NCBI RefSeq assembly: GCF_019795295.1
Contig: NZ_JAIMCG010000015.1
Span: 1 to 64,000, forward strand
DNA from: Cupriavidus sp. AU9028
GTDB taxonomy: Bacteria > Pseudomonadota > Gammaproteobacteria > Burkholderiales > Burkholderiaceae
Reading direction: 5' to 3'
DNA length: 64,000 bases
The stretch's first letter is position 1, and each line of letters begins with the position of its first letter. Both the position numbers and the translations under genes were made by a program. This document shows positions 26,787 through 35,773 of this stretch, one piece after another. The notes under the pieces were generated by a model. The model ran no database searches and was not told the DNA's origin. It saw nothing but the letters and a program-made list of their open reading frames with translations.

Positions 26787-27761
26787 TCACTCTGCCTTCA
26801 GCCCCGCCTTCTCGATCAGCGGCGCCCAGGCGGCGCGTTCGCTGCGGGCGAAGCCGCCCAGGTCAGCCGGCGAACCGCCGGCAGGCTCATGACCGAGATC
26901 GAGCAGCCGCTGTCGCACTTCGGGCCGCGCCAGAACTTTCTCCAGTTCGACATTGATCCGCTGCACCACCGCGGGTGGGGTGCCGCGCGGTGCGTACAGG
27001 CCGTTCCACGCGACCACCTGGAAGCCTTCCAGTCCCTGCATCGATACTGGCTTGACGCCGGACGCCAGCGCGGAGGGCTTGAGCGACGTGACGGCGAGCG
27101 CCTTCAGCTTGCCGCTTGCGATGAAGGGCCGGGCGGCGCTGACCGTGTCGATGGCGAGGGACACCTGGCCGCCGATGAGGTCGGTCATCGAGGCGCCCGA
27201 TCCCTTGTAGGGGATGGCGCGGATGCTGTTGACCCCACGCTGCTTGAGCAGTTCGAGCACCAGGCGTGCGGTGGTGCTGGGCAGCGCGACATTGACGGTG
27301 TCCGCTTTCGCCTTCGCCGCGTTCTGCAGGTCGGCGAGGCTGTCGTAGGGCGCGGAGGCCGGCGCCAGCATCACCATGGGAAAGGTGCTGACAAGCATGA
27401 CCGGCTCGAAGTCCTTGTCGACGTCGAAGGGCACGCTGGCATAGAGAAATGGGTTCAGCACGTGCGTGCCGTTGGTGCCCATCAGCAGCGTGTAGCCGTC
27501 TGGCGCGGCGCGCGCGACTTCGGCCGCGCCAATATTGCCGCCAGCGCCGGGCCGGTTCTCGATGACGATGGGCTGGCCCAGGGCGCGGCCGAGGTAGTCG
27601 GCCAGATACCGCGTCGCGACATCGGTGCCCTGGCCGGCCTGATACGGAACGATGATCTTCACGGGCCGCGCGGGATAGGGCTGTGCGGCAGCGGGCGTCA
27701 TGATCCCGATCGAGATGCCTGCCGTCAGGCCGAGCGTAGCCAGGATGTTGCGCATGTTCAT
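26787..27761 (-). CDS. Bug-family tripartite tricarboxylate receptor protein
   Basis: The 324-residue protein has a signal peptide (to about residue 25) and the Bug fold: YPARPVKIIVPYQAGQGTD at the start of the mature chain, ENRPGAGGNIGAAEVARA and the DGYTLLMG signature. It is a periplasmic high-affinity binder of an organic acid or amide. It is the last gene of a four-gene operon for activation and breakdown of a CoA ester, so it may bind the pathway's substrate. No TctAB membrane partners are nearby, as is common for Bug proteins in Cupriavidus and Bordetella. GAGGAGGAGA supports the ATG. Confidence 0.9.
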   Translation of the reverse strand: MNMRNILATLGLTAGISIGIMTPAAAQPYPARPVKIIVPYQAGQGTDVATRYLADYLGRALGQPIVIENRPGAGGNIGAAEVARAAPDGYTLLMGTNGTHVLNPFLYASVPFDVDKDFEPVMLVSTFPMVMLAPASAPYDSLADLQNAAKAKADTVNVALPSTTARLVLELLKQRGVNSIRAIPYKGSGASMTDLIGGQVSLAIDTVSAARPFIASGKLKALAVTSLKPSALASGVKPVSMQGLEGFQVVAWNGLYAPRGTPPAVVQRINVELEKVLARPEVRQRLLDLGHEPAGGSPADLGGFARSERAAWAPLIEKAGLKAE

Positions 27762-27834
27762 CGGTGTCTCCTCCTCGTCTGGTGCGAGTGGTCGTTCGAA
27801 TCGTTCTGCCGCGGATTTCGCTGGTTGCGTCGCG

Positions 27835-29079
27835 CTATTGCGGGTGGTTGCGTCGCGTCGGCAGCGCGCCGCTCCGACGCAGCCGCTCGATCTCCGCCGA
27901 GCCAAAGCCGGCTTCCCGCAGCACCGCCTCGGCATCCGCGGCGAACGCTGGCGGCGCCGATCCCGCGCGACCCGGCGTGCGCGACAGGCGCGTTGGCACG
28001 CCGATGCCGCGATAGTCGTCCCGCTCGATGCGCATGCCACGATGGCCGGCATGCGCCTGCTGGAAGGCTTGCGGCACGGTGTTGACCGGCCCGGCGGGAA
28101 CGCCATGCTGCATCAGGGTCTGGCACAGGGCGTTGCGCCCCATCGGCGCGAGCACCCTCTCGATCTCGGCGCGTAGCGCGTCACGATGCTGCAGGCGCTG
28201 ACTGTTGCTGGTGAAGCGCTCGTCGTCGGGCAGATGCGCCAGCCCGACCAGTTCGCAGAAGCGGCCGAACTGGCGGTCGTTGAGGATGCCGAGGAAGATC
28301 GCCCCGTCGCGGCAGGCAAAGCGATCGTAGGGTGCGATGTTGGGATGCGCGCTGCCGAGCAATTCCGGCGTACGGTCCGATGCCATCCAGTTGCCGGCGT
28401 GCGGCACCAGCAGGCTCAGCGCGGTGTCGAACAGCGTCGCTTCGACGCATTGCCCGAGACCGCTGCGCTCGCGCTCGACCAGCGCAAGCAGCAGTCCGGA
28501 CAGCGCCGTGTAGGCGGTGAGGTGATCGACGATGGGGATGCCGATACGCGTGGGACCGCAGGCGGGATCCCCGTTGATGCTCATCAGGCCGCACAGTGCC
28601 TGCAGCACGGCGTCGTAGCCCGGTAGCCCGCCGAGCGGACCGTCGGCGCCGAAACCGGAGATGGTGCAGTAGATCAGCCGCGGAAAGCGCGGCCTGAGCA
28701 CGGTATCGTAGTCCAGGCCCCAGCGCGCCATCGTGCCTGGCACGAAATTCTCGACCAGCACATCGGCGTCTTCTAGCAGGCGAAGCAATACGGCCCGGCC
28801 GTCCGCGCCGGACAGGTCGAGCGCGATGGCGCGCTTGCCCCGATTGACGGCCGTGAAGTAAGCCGCGTCGCCGTTGTCATCGAACGGGGGACCGAGCGTG
28901 CGGGTCTCGTCCCCGGCCGGCGACTCGACCTTGACGACGTCGGCGCCGTGGTCCGCCAGCATCTGCGTGCATAGCGGGCCGGCGAGAACGCGGGACAGGT
29001 CGACGACGCGGATGCCGGCAAGCGAGCCGGTTTTCTCGCGTGCGTCGGCCGGCGCGGAATGGATGGCGTGTCGCAGCAT
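27835..29079 (-). CDS. CaiB/BaiF-family CoA transferase
   Basis: The 414-residue class III CoA transferase has the family N-terminus LAGIRVVDLSRVLAGPLCTQ and the catalytic aspartate in LPGYDAVLQALCGLM. It would move CoA between two carboxylic acids. The start ATG at 29079 lies 8 bp after GAGGGGAG; an ATG 18 bases upstream is the alternative. It sits between the hydratase gene (110 bp upstream) and the Bug receptor gene (73 bp downstream) and belongs to the same catabolic operon. Confidence 0.88.
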   Translation of the reverse strand: MLRHAIHSAPADAREKTGSLAGIRVVDLSRVLAGPLCTQMLADHGADVVKVESPAGDETRTLGPPFDDNGDAAYFTAVNRGKRAIALDLSGADGRAVLLRLLEDADVLVENFVPGTMARWGLDYDTVLRPRFPRLIYCTISGFGADGPLGGLPGYDAVLQALCGLMSINGDPACGPTRIGIPIVDHLTAYTALSGLLLALVERERSGLGQCVEATLFDTALSLLVPHAGNWMASDRTPELLGSAHPNIAPYDRFACRDGAIFLGILNDRQFGRFCELVGLAHLPDDERFTSNSQRLQHRDALRAEIERVLAPMGRNALCQTLMQHGVPAGPVNTVPQAFQQAHAGHRGMRIERDDYRGIGVPTRLSRTPGRAGSAPPAFAADAEAVLREAGFGSAEIERLRRSGALPTRRNHPQ

Positions 29080-29188
29080 CGATGCATCTCCCCTCATCGG
29101 CCCGATGTCAGCGGCCGGGTTTGCCTGGGCACTGCGGGTGAGCCGCCTCGACGGTTGCCACGCGAGACGCTCACACCGGAGGGACCGA

Positions 29189-30328
29189 TCAGAGCCGCGA
29201 CGGCAGCTCGACCACGCCGACGCCAAGCACCGACAGTTCATCGTCCTGGTTGCGCGCTTCCTGCTCGATCTCCACCAGGTGCCGGCCCGCTTCGACGTAC
29301 TTGCGCTTGACCGTGCCCTTGATGAAGAGCATGTCCCCCTCGGGATTGTGCCGGCGGATCTTGCAGTATGACTTGCGCAGGAAGCCGTCGTCGCCCATCC
29401 AATTGGTCAGGTGGTGCGTCAGCCAGGAGTTGCGCTCGGGCCCGTAATCATAGGCACCGGGCGCGCCGACCTCGAGCGCGAAATCCTCCTCCCAATGCAC
29501 GCGCTCCGGCACGTCGGGGATGCCAAAGCGATTGGTGATGCCCACGCCCGGATGCGCGTCGATCAGCTTCCAGGCCAGCTTGTTGGCGCGGATATACAGG
29601 CCGCCCCAACCCTGCGCAAACGCAATGAACCCGGTGACCGTCATCGGCCCCTTGAACATCACGGGCAGGGCTTCGCCTTCGCTGACGTCTTCCCAGTAGC
29701 GCGGAGTGCTGCCGCGCACCTCCTCGTTGGCGTACAGCTGGCAGGCTTCCGCGATCTCCTCCCGGCTATAGCGGCGCGGCTCGCGCGCACGCACCTCCCG
29801 GTACTTGCTGCCCTGTTCGCGTGCGTGGTCGCGCTCGGTGCGGAAGCACCAGCTGTCGGCCTCGGCCACCTTGTCGCCCTGCTGGTTGAAGAAGTCGACG
29901 TGATAGATCTGCTGGATGGCACGGCCGGCGAAGCGCGTCTCGTGCTCGACCAGGTCTTTCAGATGCGCCTCGGTGGAGATGGTGTCGTTGCGCCGGACGA
30001 TCTTGTGCCAGGTCCAGTCCGCACCCGACCACATCGCATGCACGCCGGGCAGGCCGCCGACGTAGCCCGATACGATCCGGCTGGTGGAGAACAGGAAGCT
30101 CGGCAGGGCGATCAGCCCGCCGTGCCGCGTTTGCGCGGCGTAATCGGGATCGCACCACAGCGGGTTGTCGTCGCCGATGCCGTGGGCATAGTGCCGGATG
30201 TTGTCGCGCGTGGCCTCGTAGCACCACGGCTCGGCGGTGGCGCCGATCTTCTGCCCGATGCGCTCGCGCAATTCATCGAGGCCGGCATCGCTGATCTTCG
30301 GGAAGGTCCTGGCGGTCTGGTACGACAT
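29189..30328 (-). CDS. MaoC-like / FAS1-type dehydratase-family protein
   Basis: The 379-residue protein looks like a fused double hotdog-fold enzyme. The N-terminal half resembles the FAS1-like dehydratase domain (WCYEATRDNIRHYAHGIGDDNPLW, with the hydratase-type D/H pair), and the C-terminal half a MaoC-type domain (KGTVKRKYVE). It would add water to or remove it from an enoyl-CoA. The start at 30328 is preceded by AAGGAGAGGAG. It lies 23 bp after the acyl-CoA ligase gene and is cotranscribed with it. The substrate is unknown. Confidence 0.78.
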   Translation of the reverse strand: MSYQTARTFPKISDAGLDELRERIGQKIGATAEPWCYEATRDNIRHYAHGIGDDNPLWCDPDYAAQTRHGGLIALPSFLFSTSRIVSGYVGGLPGVHAMWSGADWTWHKIVRRNDTISTEAHLKDLVEHETRFAGRAIQQIYHVDFFNQQGDKVAEADSWCFRTERDHAREQGSKYREVRAREPRRYSREEIAEACQLYANEEVRGSTPRYWEDVSEGEALPVMFKGPMTVTGFIAFAQGWGGLYIRANKLAWKLIDAHPGVGITNRFGIPDVPERVHWEEDFALEVGAPGAYDYGPERNSWLTHHLTNWMGDDGFLRKSYCKIRRHNPEGDMLFIKGTVKRKYVEAGRHLVEIEQEARNQDDELSVLGVGVVELPSRL

Positions 30329-30351
30329 AAGTGTCTCCTCTCCTTGGGATG

Positions 30352-31944
30352 TCAAAGAACGGCAGGGGCCGCTCGCTGGTCGTTGTCGGGTGTCTGTTGC
30401 CGTGCGGCCGCTTCCTGCTCGCGCAGCTTGCGCCGGTGGATCTTGCCCGCCGGCGTCTTGGGCAACTCGCTGACGAAGGCGATCCTGCGCGGGTACTCGT
30501 GCTGGCTCAGTCGGGTACGCACGGCCTCCTGGAGCTCCTGCACGAAGCCGTCGTCTCCATCGCGGTCCGTCACCACGAAGGCCTTGACCACCTGTCCGCG
30601 CAACGCATCGGGCACGCCGATCGCCGCGGCTTCCTTCACGTCGGGGTGCTTGAGCATGGCGTCCTCGATCTCGACCGCGCTCATGGTCCAGCCGGCGGAG
30701 ATGATGACGTCGTCGGCGCGGCCCCCGTGCCAGAAGTAGCCGTCTTCATCGATGCGGCCCAGGTCCTTGGTGGCCATCCATTGGCCGCGGCGCCACAGCT
30801 TCAGTTCGCCGGTGACGCCCGGCGGGCACGGCGATCCGCTGGCGTCCTGCACCTGCACCTGCAGGCCGGGCACCGCCTTGCCAAGCGATCCGGGCTTGAC
30901 GGTGAAATCCTGCGCGCCCGGATAGTTGACCAGGCAGACGCCGATCTCGGTGGTGCCATACATGCTGCAGGCCGGGCGGCCGAAGGTCGTTTCGATGAAC
31001 TGCGCCGTCTCGCTGTCGATGGGCTCGCCAGTGAAGGACACCTTGTCCAGGTAGTAGCGGTACCGCGATGCCGCGCCGCAGGTGCGCATCATCCGGTAGT
31101 GGGTGGCGGCGGCGGAGATGTTGTCGAAGCGGTGGTCCTGCAGCGCCTGCAGCAGGCGCTCCGGATGGAACTTGCCGGCATAGGCGCCGATGGTGACGCC
31201 GAGCGCGAGCGGCGCCAGGGTGCCGTGCCACAGTCCATGTCCCCATGCCGGTGACGACGGACACATGAAGCGGTCGCCGGGACGCACGCCGGTGCCGTAG
31301 AGCGCCGCGCTCATCAGCGTCACCAGCGCCCGGTGCGTATGCCGAACCGCGTCGGGCAACTCGCGCGTGGTGCCGGACGTGTACTGGAAGATCGCCAGAT
31401 CGTCGGCGCGGGTGCGTGCCGCGAAGTGCGAAGGGAATCGCTCCAGCCCGTCGATGAAGGCGCGGTCGACGACGGTCACCTGCGAGGACCCGCACCCGGC
31501 GGCCAGCGCGGCCTTCTCCTGGTTCGTCAGCAGCAGGCGCGGCTCGCAGTCCTGCACGCGCAGGCGGATGCCATCGGGGCCGAACAGCGTGAACAGCGGC
31601 ACGGCGATGGCGCCCATCTTGATGGCGCCGAACATCGCCGCGTAGAACTCCCGCGACGGCTCCAGCATCACCGCGACGCGGTCGCCCGGCTCGATGCCAC
31701 GCTCGACGAGATAGTGGGCGAAGCGCGACGAGATCTCCGCCAGCTCGGAAAATCCGAAGCGCTCGTCGTCGCCATTGGCGCGCACCAGGATCACCGCGGT
31801 GCGGTCGTCGCCCGCATGCCGGTCGATGCACTCATGCGCGATGTTGAGGAACGCTTTGTCGCCGTCGAACAGCTCCCACAGCTTCTGCTGGGTGAAATGT
31901 CGCTGCGCATCCGCGTACGACGTGTACTCCGTCAACTTGGTCAT
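30352..31944 (-). CDS. AMP-dependent acyl-CoA synthetase, variant P-loop
   Basis: The 530-residue enzyme belongs to the adenylate-forming superfamily and would activate a carboxylic acid as its CoA thioester. Motifs in order: FQYTSGTTRELPDAVRHTHR (P-loop), MYGTTEIG (A5), KDLGRIDEDGYFW (A7/A8) with GRADDVI, and KTPAGKIHRR carrying the adenylation lysine. The P-loop departs from the usual TSGTTGxPKG: Arg replaces Gly and the conserved Lys is absent. It is the first gene of the catabolic operon and is divergent from the IclR gene. Confidence 0.88.
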   Translation of the reverse strand: MTKLTEYTSYADAQRHFTQQKLWELFDGDKAFLNIAHECIDRHAGDDRTAVILVRANGDDERFGFSELAEISSRFAHYLVERGIEPGDRVAVMLEPSREFYAAMFGAIKMGAIAVPLFTLFGPDGIRLRVQDCEPRLLLTNQEKAALAAGCGSSQVTVVDRAFIDGLERFPSHFAARTRADDLAIFQYTSGTTRELPDAVRHTHRALVTLMSAALYGTGVRPGDRFMCPSSPAWGHGLWHGTLAPLALGVTIGAYAGKFHPERLLQALQDHRFDNISAAATHYRMMRTCGAASRYRYYLDKVSFTGEPIDSETAQFIETTFGRPACSMYGTTEIGVCLVNYPGAQDFTVKPGSLGKAVPGLQVQVQDASGSPCPPGVTGELKLWRRGQWMATKDLGRIDEDGYFWHGGRADDVIISAGWTMSAVEIEDAMLKHPDVKEAAAIGVPDALRGQVVKAFVVTDRDGDDGFVQELQEAVRTRLSQHEYPRRIAFVSELPKTPAGKIHRRKLREQEAAARQQTPDNDQRAAPAVL

Positions 31945-31978
31945 CGTTCGAGCCTTGTGGTGGCGACAGGGTGGATTC

Positions 31979-32007
31979 ACTATGGTCGCTAGACGCCAAA
32001 TTGTCAA
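31979..32007 (-). promoter_or_regulatory. sigma-70 promoter of the acyl-CoA catabolic operon
   Basis: Read on the minus strand, TTGACA (32007-32002) and CATAGT (31984-31979) are 17 bp apart. The ligase start codon is at 31944. An IclR-type palindrome sits just upstream of the -35 box. Confidence 0.7.
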
Positions 32008-32020
32008 ATACGTCTATCAA

Positions 32021-32034
32021 TTGTCTATGGACAA
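32021..32034. promoter_or_regulatory. IclR-type operator, distal box
   Basis: TTGTCTATGGACAA is a palindrome with one central mismatch, 13 bp upstream of the -35 box of the ligase promoter. It matches the second box at 32121-32134 in 13 of 14 bases, and the two begin exactly 100 bp apart. Confidence 0.7.
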
Positions 32035-32120
32035 TAGAAGGCGCGGGCGATGGCCTGCCTGGAGAGGCGTCGTCAGTCCCGGTGCAATGCGACCCGGCAG
32101 TTGTCCTCCAGCGTGTATGC

Positions 32121-32134
32121 TTGTCCATGGACAA
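32121..32134. promoter_or_regulatory. IclR-type operator, proximal box
   Basis: TTGTCCATGGACAA is a perfect 14-bp palindrome 20 bp upstream of the IclR start codon, where binding would block transcription or translation of the regulator gene. This position suggests autorepression. Confidence 0.7.
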
Positions 32135-32154
32135 ATGAAGGAGAGAGAGACCCC

Positions 32155-32949
32155 GTGGCGAATCCCACCAGCGCAGCGTCCCCCACAGGCCCGCGCCTGC
32201 GTCCCGTGCCTGCGGTCAGCCGGGCCATTGCCATCCTGCGTCTGCTCGGACGGGCGCAAGGCGCCATGACGTTGAAGTCCATCTCGGAGGAGCTGGGCAT
32301 GGTGACCAGCACCTGCCTGCATATCCTTCGCGTACTGGTGGACGAAGGGCTGGTCAAGGTCGATGCCGCGACCAAGCGCTACAGCCTGGGCGTCGGCATG
32401 CTGGCCCTCGCCCGGAGCGTGATCGAGACCAGTTCGTTCGCTGCGCTGGTGCAGCCGGTGCTGGATCAGCTGTCCGCGGCGTGGAATGTCACGACCATCG
32501 GTGTCGAGGTCGCGGGCAGCGACCACATGGTGGTGCTGGCCCTATCGAGGTCGAGCTCGCCGTTCAGCCTGCATGTGGATGTGGGCAGCCGCTTTCCGGC
32601 GCTGATCAGCGCGACCGGACGCCTGGTCGCCGCTTTCGGCGATCTGCCGGAGGAGGAGCTGGAGCGCCGCTTCAAGTCGCTGCGCTGGGACCAGCCTCCC
32701 GAGCTGGAGGCGTGGAAGAAGGAAGTCGAGGTGGTGCGCCGCAAGGGGTACAGCATCGACCGGGGCAACTACATCGGCGGCGTGGTGGTGGTCGCCGTGC
32801 CGGTACTGGACGCGCACGGGCGCATGACCCATGCCCTGGTCGGCGCCGGGGTCGCGGATCAGCTCGCTGCCAGCCGGGCGCAGGCGCTCGCCAAGGACTT
32901 GCAGGCACAGGCGCAGGCGCTGTCGCAGATGCTGGCCGCGGGGCGATGA
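32155..32949 (+). CDS. IclR-family transcriptional regulator
   Basis: The 264-residue protein has an N-terminal winged helix-turn-helix (about 20-80; LKSISEELGMVTSTCLHILR) and a C-terminal effector-binding domain of the IclR type (SATGRLVAAFG, VVAVPVLDAHG). The GTG start at 32155 follows GGAGAGAGAGA; no ATG fits the N-terminus. It is divergent from the four-gene CoA-ester operon, and the shared 210-bp region has two identical-type 14-bp palindromes, so it very probably controls that operon and itself. Confidence 0.92.
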   Translation: MANPTSAASPTGPRLRPVPAVSRAIAILRLLGRAQGAMTLKSISEELGMVTSTCLHILRVLVDEGLVKVDAATKRYSLGVGMLALARSVIETSSFAALVQPVLDQLSAAWNVTTIGVEVAGSDHMVVLALSRSSSPFSLHVDVGSRFPALISATGRLVAAFGDLPEEELERRFKSLRWDQPPELEAWKKEVEVVRRKGYSIDRGNYIGGVVVVAVPVLDAHGRMTHALVGAGVADQLAASRAQALAKDLQAQAQALSQMLAAGR

Positions 32950-32980
32950 CCCTGCCGCTCTTTCGCCGGGAGGGGCCGCC

Positions 32981-33943
32981 TCACTGCATCTTGACGAAGG
33001 ACAGGTTCGTCATGCCGGGGTGCGAGAACTGCTCGACGATTTCGAGCAGGTCCCTGGCCGTCACGACAATGTAGTCCAGCACCTGCCGCTTCTCCTCGTC
33101 GACCAGCCGCTTGTCGGCGATCAGGTTGATCGGCGTGGCATGCAGCAGGCGATTGACCAGCCCGTCGATAAAGCGGTAATGCTTCTCCAGCCCCGCTTCG
33201 GCCGCCCGCTCGCGCCAGTTCCATTCCGAGGTGGCCAGTTCCATCAGCCGGGGGGAGAGCAGCCGGGGAAGGGCCTTGTCGAAGGCCGACTGGAAGCCGA
33301 GGATGTTGTCCAGTTGCGCCTGGCAGCGCGGCGCGGTGCGGGTGCGCAGGATCCGCGCCTGCAGGCTGTAGCCGATCTGCCCGGCCTGCTCGGCATAGAG
33401 GGCGAACTCGCGGCGGATCATGTCTTCCAGCAATCGGGTGCGACCGTGGATGCGGACGTCCCAGATGTGCTTCTGCACCGACGGATCCCCGGCGTGCAGG
33501 ATGGCGTCAGCCATCTCGCGGCCGATTTCGGCATCGATCTCGGCCGCGGTCTCGAACAGCGCGGCCTCGTCCGCCAGCCGGCTCAGGTAGATCTCGCAGT
33601 TCTGGCGCTGGTTGCGCAGCAGTTGACCGTAGAACACCAGGCCGAAATCGCTGTCGGCTTCCATCAGGCGCAGCCACACGAGGTTTTCCAGCAAGGTGCG
33701 CGCGCTGGCCAGCAGTTCGAAGGTCTCGTGCGGACCCTCATGCGGGAGCAGGTCGTCGATCTTCTCCAGCGTGCCGCGGTGGGCGAAATGGACCCAGCGC
33801 GGGGCCAGGTGATTGATGTCGGTATCCTCCGGCCGTTCCGATCCGTGCACGTACTTGCGTCCGTTCACCTTCAGCTGAAGACCCGGCACGCGGTCCTTCA
33901 GGGCCGCGAGTTCGTCGTACAGCGTTTGCATGGCTTCGGTCAT
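32981..33943 (-). CDS. protein of unknown function, helical, 320 residues
   Basis: The frame begins MTEAMQTLYDELAALKDRVPG and is almost entirely predicted helix, with LLASARTLLENLVWLRLMEAD and YGQLLRNQRQNCEIYLSRL as well-defined amphipathic helices. Two His-rich spots (HLAPRWVHFAHRG, LPHEGPHETF) lie in the first third. No signal peptide or membrane segment is seen. I do not recognise a family; a DUF5677-like helical protein is one possibility. The ribosome-binding site is weak. It is convergent with the IclR gene (31 bp apart) and stands alone. Confidence 0.75.
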   Translation of the reverse strand: MTEAMQTLYDELAALKDRVPGLQLKVNGRKYVHGSERPEDTDINHLAPRWVHFAHRGTLEKIDDLLPHEGPHETFELLASARTLLENLVWLRLMEADSDFGLVFYGQLLRNQRQNCEIYLSRLADEAALFETAAEIDAEIGREMADAILHAGDPSVQKHIWDVRIHGRTRLLEDMIRREFALYAEQAGQIGYSLQARILRTRTAPRCQAQLDNILGFQSAFDKALPRLLSPRLMELATSEWNWRERAAEAGLEKHYRFIDGLVNRLLHATPINLIADKRLVDEEKRQVLDYIVVTARDLLEIVEQFSHPGMTNLSFVKMQ

Positions 33944-34053
33944 GGAATGGTCTGGGGAAGTCGATCCCGTGGAATATCGGCTGCCAGGGTCCGCATCTGA
34001 ACCCCCGGAGTGTATGACGGCGCCCGCGCGCGCACGGCAACGATTCCGGTTCT

Positions 34054-34677
34054 CTAAAGGGTTTGCCGGGTTTGCTGCAGCAGCCCGGCGATCCTCTCCC
34101 GCAGCATCGGCACCACTTCCCGCTCGAACCAGGGATGCCGCTTGAACCAGGCGACATTGCGCGGCGACGGGTGCGGCAGGGGCAAGTAATCCGGCGCAAC
34201 GTCGCGCCACCCCATCACGGTTTCCGTCAGCGAGCCGCGCCAGCGCTCGCCCAGGTAGTGCCGCTGCGCATACTGGCCGATCAGCAGGGTCAGGCCGATC
34301 TGCCCGAGTTCGGCCATCAGGGGCCGGTGCCAGCGCCGGGCGCATTCGGGCAGCGGCGGGTTGTCGCCACTTGTGCCCCGCCCCGGGTAGCAAAAGCCCA
34401 TCGGCACGATGGCAAACCGGGTTTCGTCATAGAACGTTGTCGCATCGACGCCGAGCCAGTCTCGCAACCGTTTGCCGCTGGCATCGTCCCAGGGGATGCC
34501 GGAGGCATGGACACGGGTGCCCGGTGCCTGGCCGACGATCAGGATGGTCGAGCTGGCACTTGCCCGGACCACCGGGCGCGGCCCAAGCGGCAACTGGCCT
34601 TCGCAGGCGCGGCAGGCGCGCACGTCGGCGAGCAGCGAGGGCAGGCGGGAAGGCAGGGGGGAGGGCAGTGCGGACAT
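34054..34677 (-). CDS. uracil-DNA glycosylase-family protein
   Basis: The 207-residue protein has the uracil-DNA glycosylase superfamily motifs: ILIVGQAPGTR (first active-site motif, about 45-55), GFCYPGRGTSGDNPPLPEC and the second motif LPHPSPRN (about 166). An N-terminal CRACEGQLPLGPRP has two cysteines but not the four of the Fe-S family 4 enzymes. It would remove uracil or other damaged bases from DNA, or be a related protein of undefined activity. It is monocistronic. Confidence 0.85.
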   Translation of the reverse strand: MSALPSPLPSRLPSLLADVRACRACEGQLPLGPRPVVRASASSTILIVGQAPGTRVHASGIPWDDASGKRLRDWLGVDATTFYDETRFAIVPMGFCYPGRGTSGDNPPLPECARRWHRPLMAELGQIGLTLLIGQYAQRHYLGERWRGSLTETVMGWRDVAPDYLPLPHPSPRNVAWFKRHPWFEREVVPMLRERIAGLLQQTRQTL

Positions 34678-34873
34678 TGCAGGACAACGACGGCCACGCG
34701 TGGCGGCATGGTGAAAACGGGGCCAGCGGAGGCGGCGGCGGTGCCGGAATACTACCTCAAGCCCCGTTTCCCGGCAGCCGGGCCCAGAGGCACGGAACTT
34801 GCCGCGTCAGCGGCCGATGCGGCCCGCGAGGCCCATTCGCGTGTCCATTTCTTTCAAACAGCGAGGGGACGGG

Positions 34874-35773
34874 ATGAAGCGCTTTGCAGAAGTTTCAACG
34901 ATGCCAACGGCCGCCCGCGCGGGGGAGGGCAAGCTCCGCGGCCAGGAGCAGGGCCCGGGCGGCGTACTCAGCGGTAATGCCTGGCGCAAGGGCGCCCGCG
35001 TGACGCTCCCCCTTGCGCAACTGCACCCGACGCAGATGACGGTCGGGCTGCACCACGTTCACAGCAAGATGGCGACGACGGCGCGCCATCAGGGCCGCAA
35101 GCAGATCGAGCTGCTGGACCGCCACCGCCTGCACGTGGTGATCGGGCCAGGGCCGGCGTTCTACGTGATCGACCATCACCACTGGGCGCGCGCCTGGCAC
35201 GACCTGGGCATCGAAAGCGTGCCGGTGGTGATCAAGCACAACTGGAGCCGGCTGCCGCCGGACCGCTTCTGGCTTGAGATGGAGGCGCGGCATCTGGTGC
35301 ATCCCTACGACGAGTACGGCGAGCGCCAGGCGCTGGCAGCGCTGCCGCACTCCATCGGAGACATGCGCGACGACCCCTACCGCAGCCTGGAGGCGTTTGC
35401 GCAACTGGCGGGCGGGTATGAGAAGGTCAAGCAGGCGTACCCGGACTTTCGCTGGGCTGACTTTTTTCGCCGCCATATCGACGGCCCCCTCGATACCGTG
35501 GCGGATTTCGCGCTGGCACTGGCGCTGGCGGTCAAGCTGGCCCGTAGCGGCAAGGCGCGCGGACTGCCCGGCTGGATTGGCGAGGACGACAGGCGCGGGG
35601 ACGGGAAGCGGACGAAGAAGGGCAGGAGCGAGAAGACGGCGGGCGGCAAGGCGAGCGGCAAGAAGCGCAAGGACGACGGCAAGTCCAGGGGCGCCAGGCT
35701 GGCCACGCTGACCCGTACGCAGATGGCGGCGGCAGACAAGCCCGCCAAGGCAGCCGCAGGCAAGGGCAAATGA
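34874..35773 (+). CDS. ParB-like nuclease-domain protein with basic tail
   Basis: The 299-residue protein contains the ParBc_2-type domain: LPLAQLHPTQMTVG, then KMATTARHQGRKQIELLDRH and YVIDHHHWARAWHDLG. The last 75 residues are a low-complexity Lys/Gly/Arg/Ala tail of the histone-H1 kind, likely to bind nucleic acid. It is not the chromosomal ParB: there is no helix-turn-helix and no parA. The start at 34874 follows GAGGGGACGGG. Its TGA overlaps the ATG of the MFS gene by 4 bp. Confidence 0.82.
   Translation: MKRFAEVSTMPTAARAGEGKLRGQEQGPGGVLSGNAWRKGARVTLPLAQLHPTQMTVGLHHVHSKMATTARHQGRKQIELLDRHRLHVVIGPGPAFYVIDHHHWARAWHDLGIESVPVVIKHNWSRLPPDRFWLEMEARHLVHPYDEYGERQALAALPHSIGDMRDDPYRSLEAFAQLAGGYEKVKQAYPDFRWADFFRRHIDGPLDTVADFALALALAVKLARSGKARGLPGWIGEDDRRGDGKRTKKGRSEKTAGGKASGKKRKDDGKSRGARLATLTRTQMAAADKPAKAAAGKGK

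Noticed and set aside
25140-28085. 981-codon plus-strand frame across gdhA and the Bug receptor gene
   Set aside because: Lies antisense to two clearly identified genes, and starts inside a REP-like repeat; composition is that of a shadow frame.
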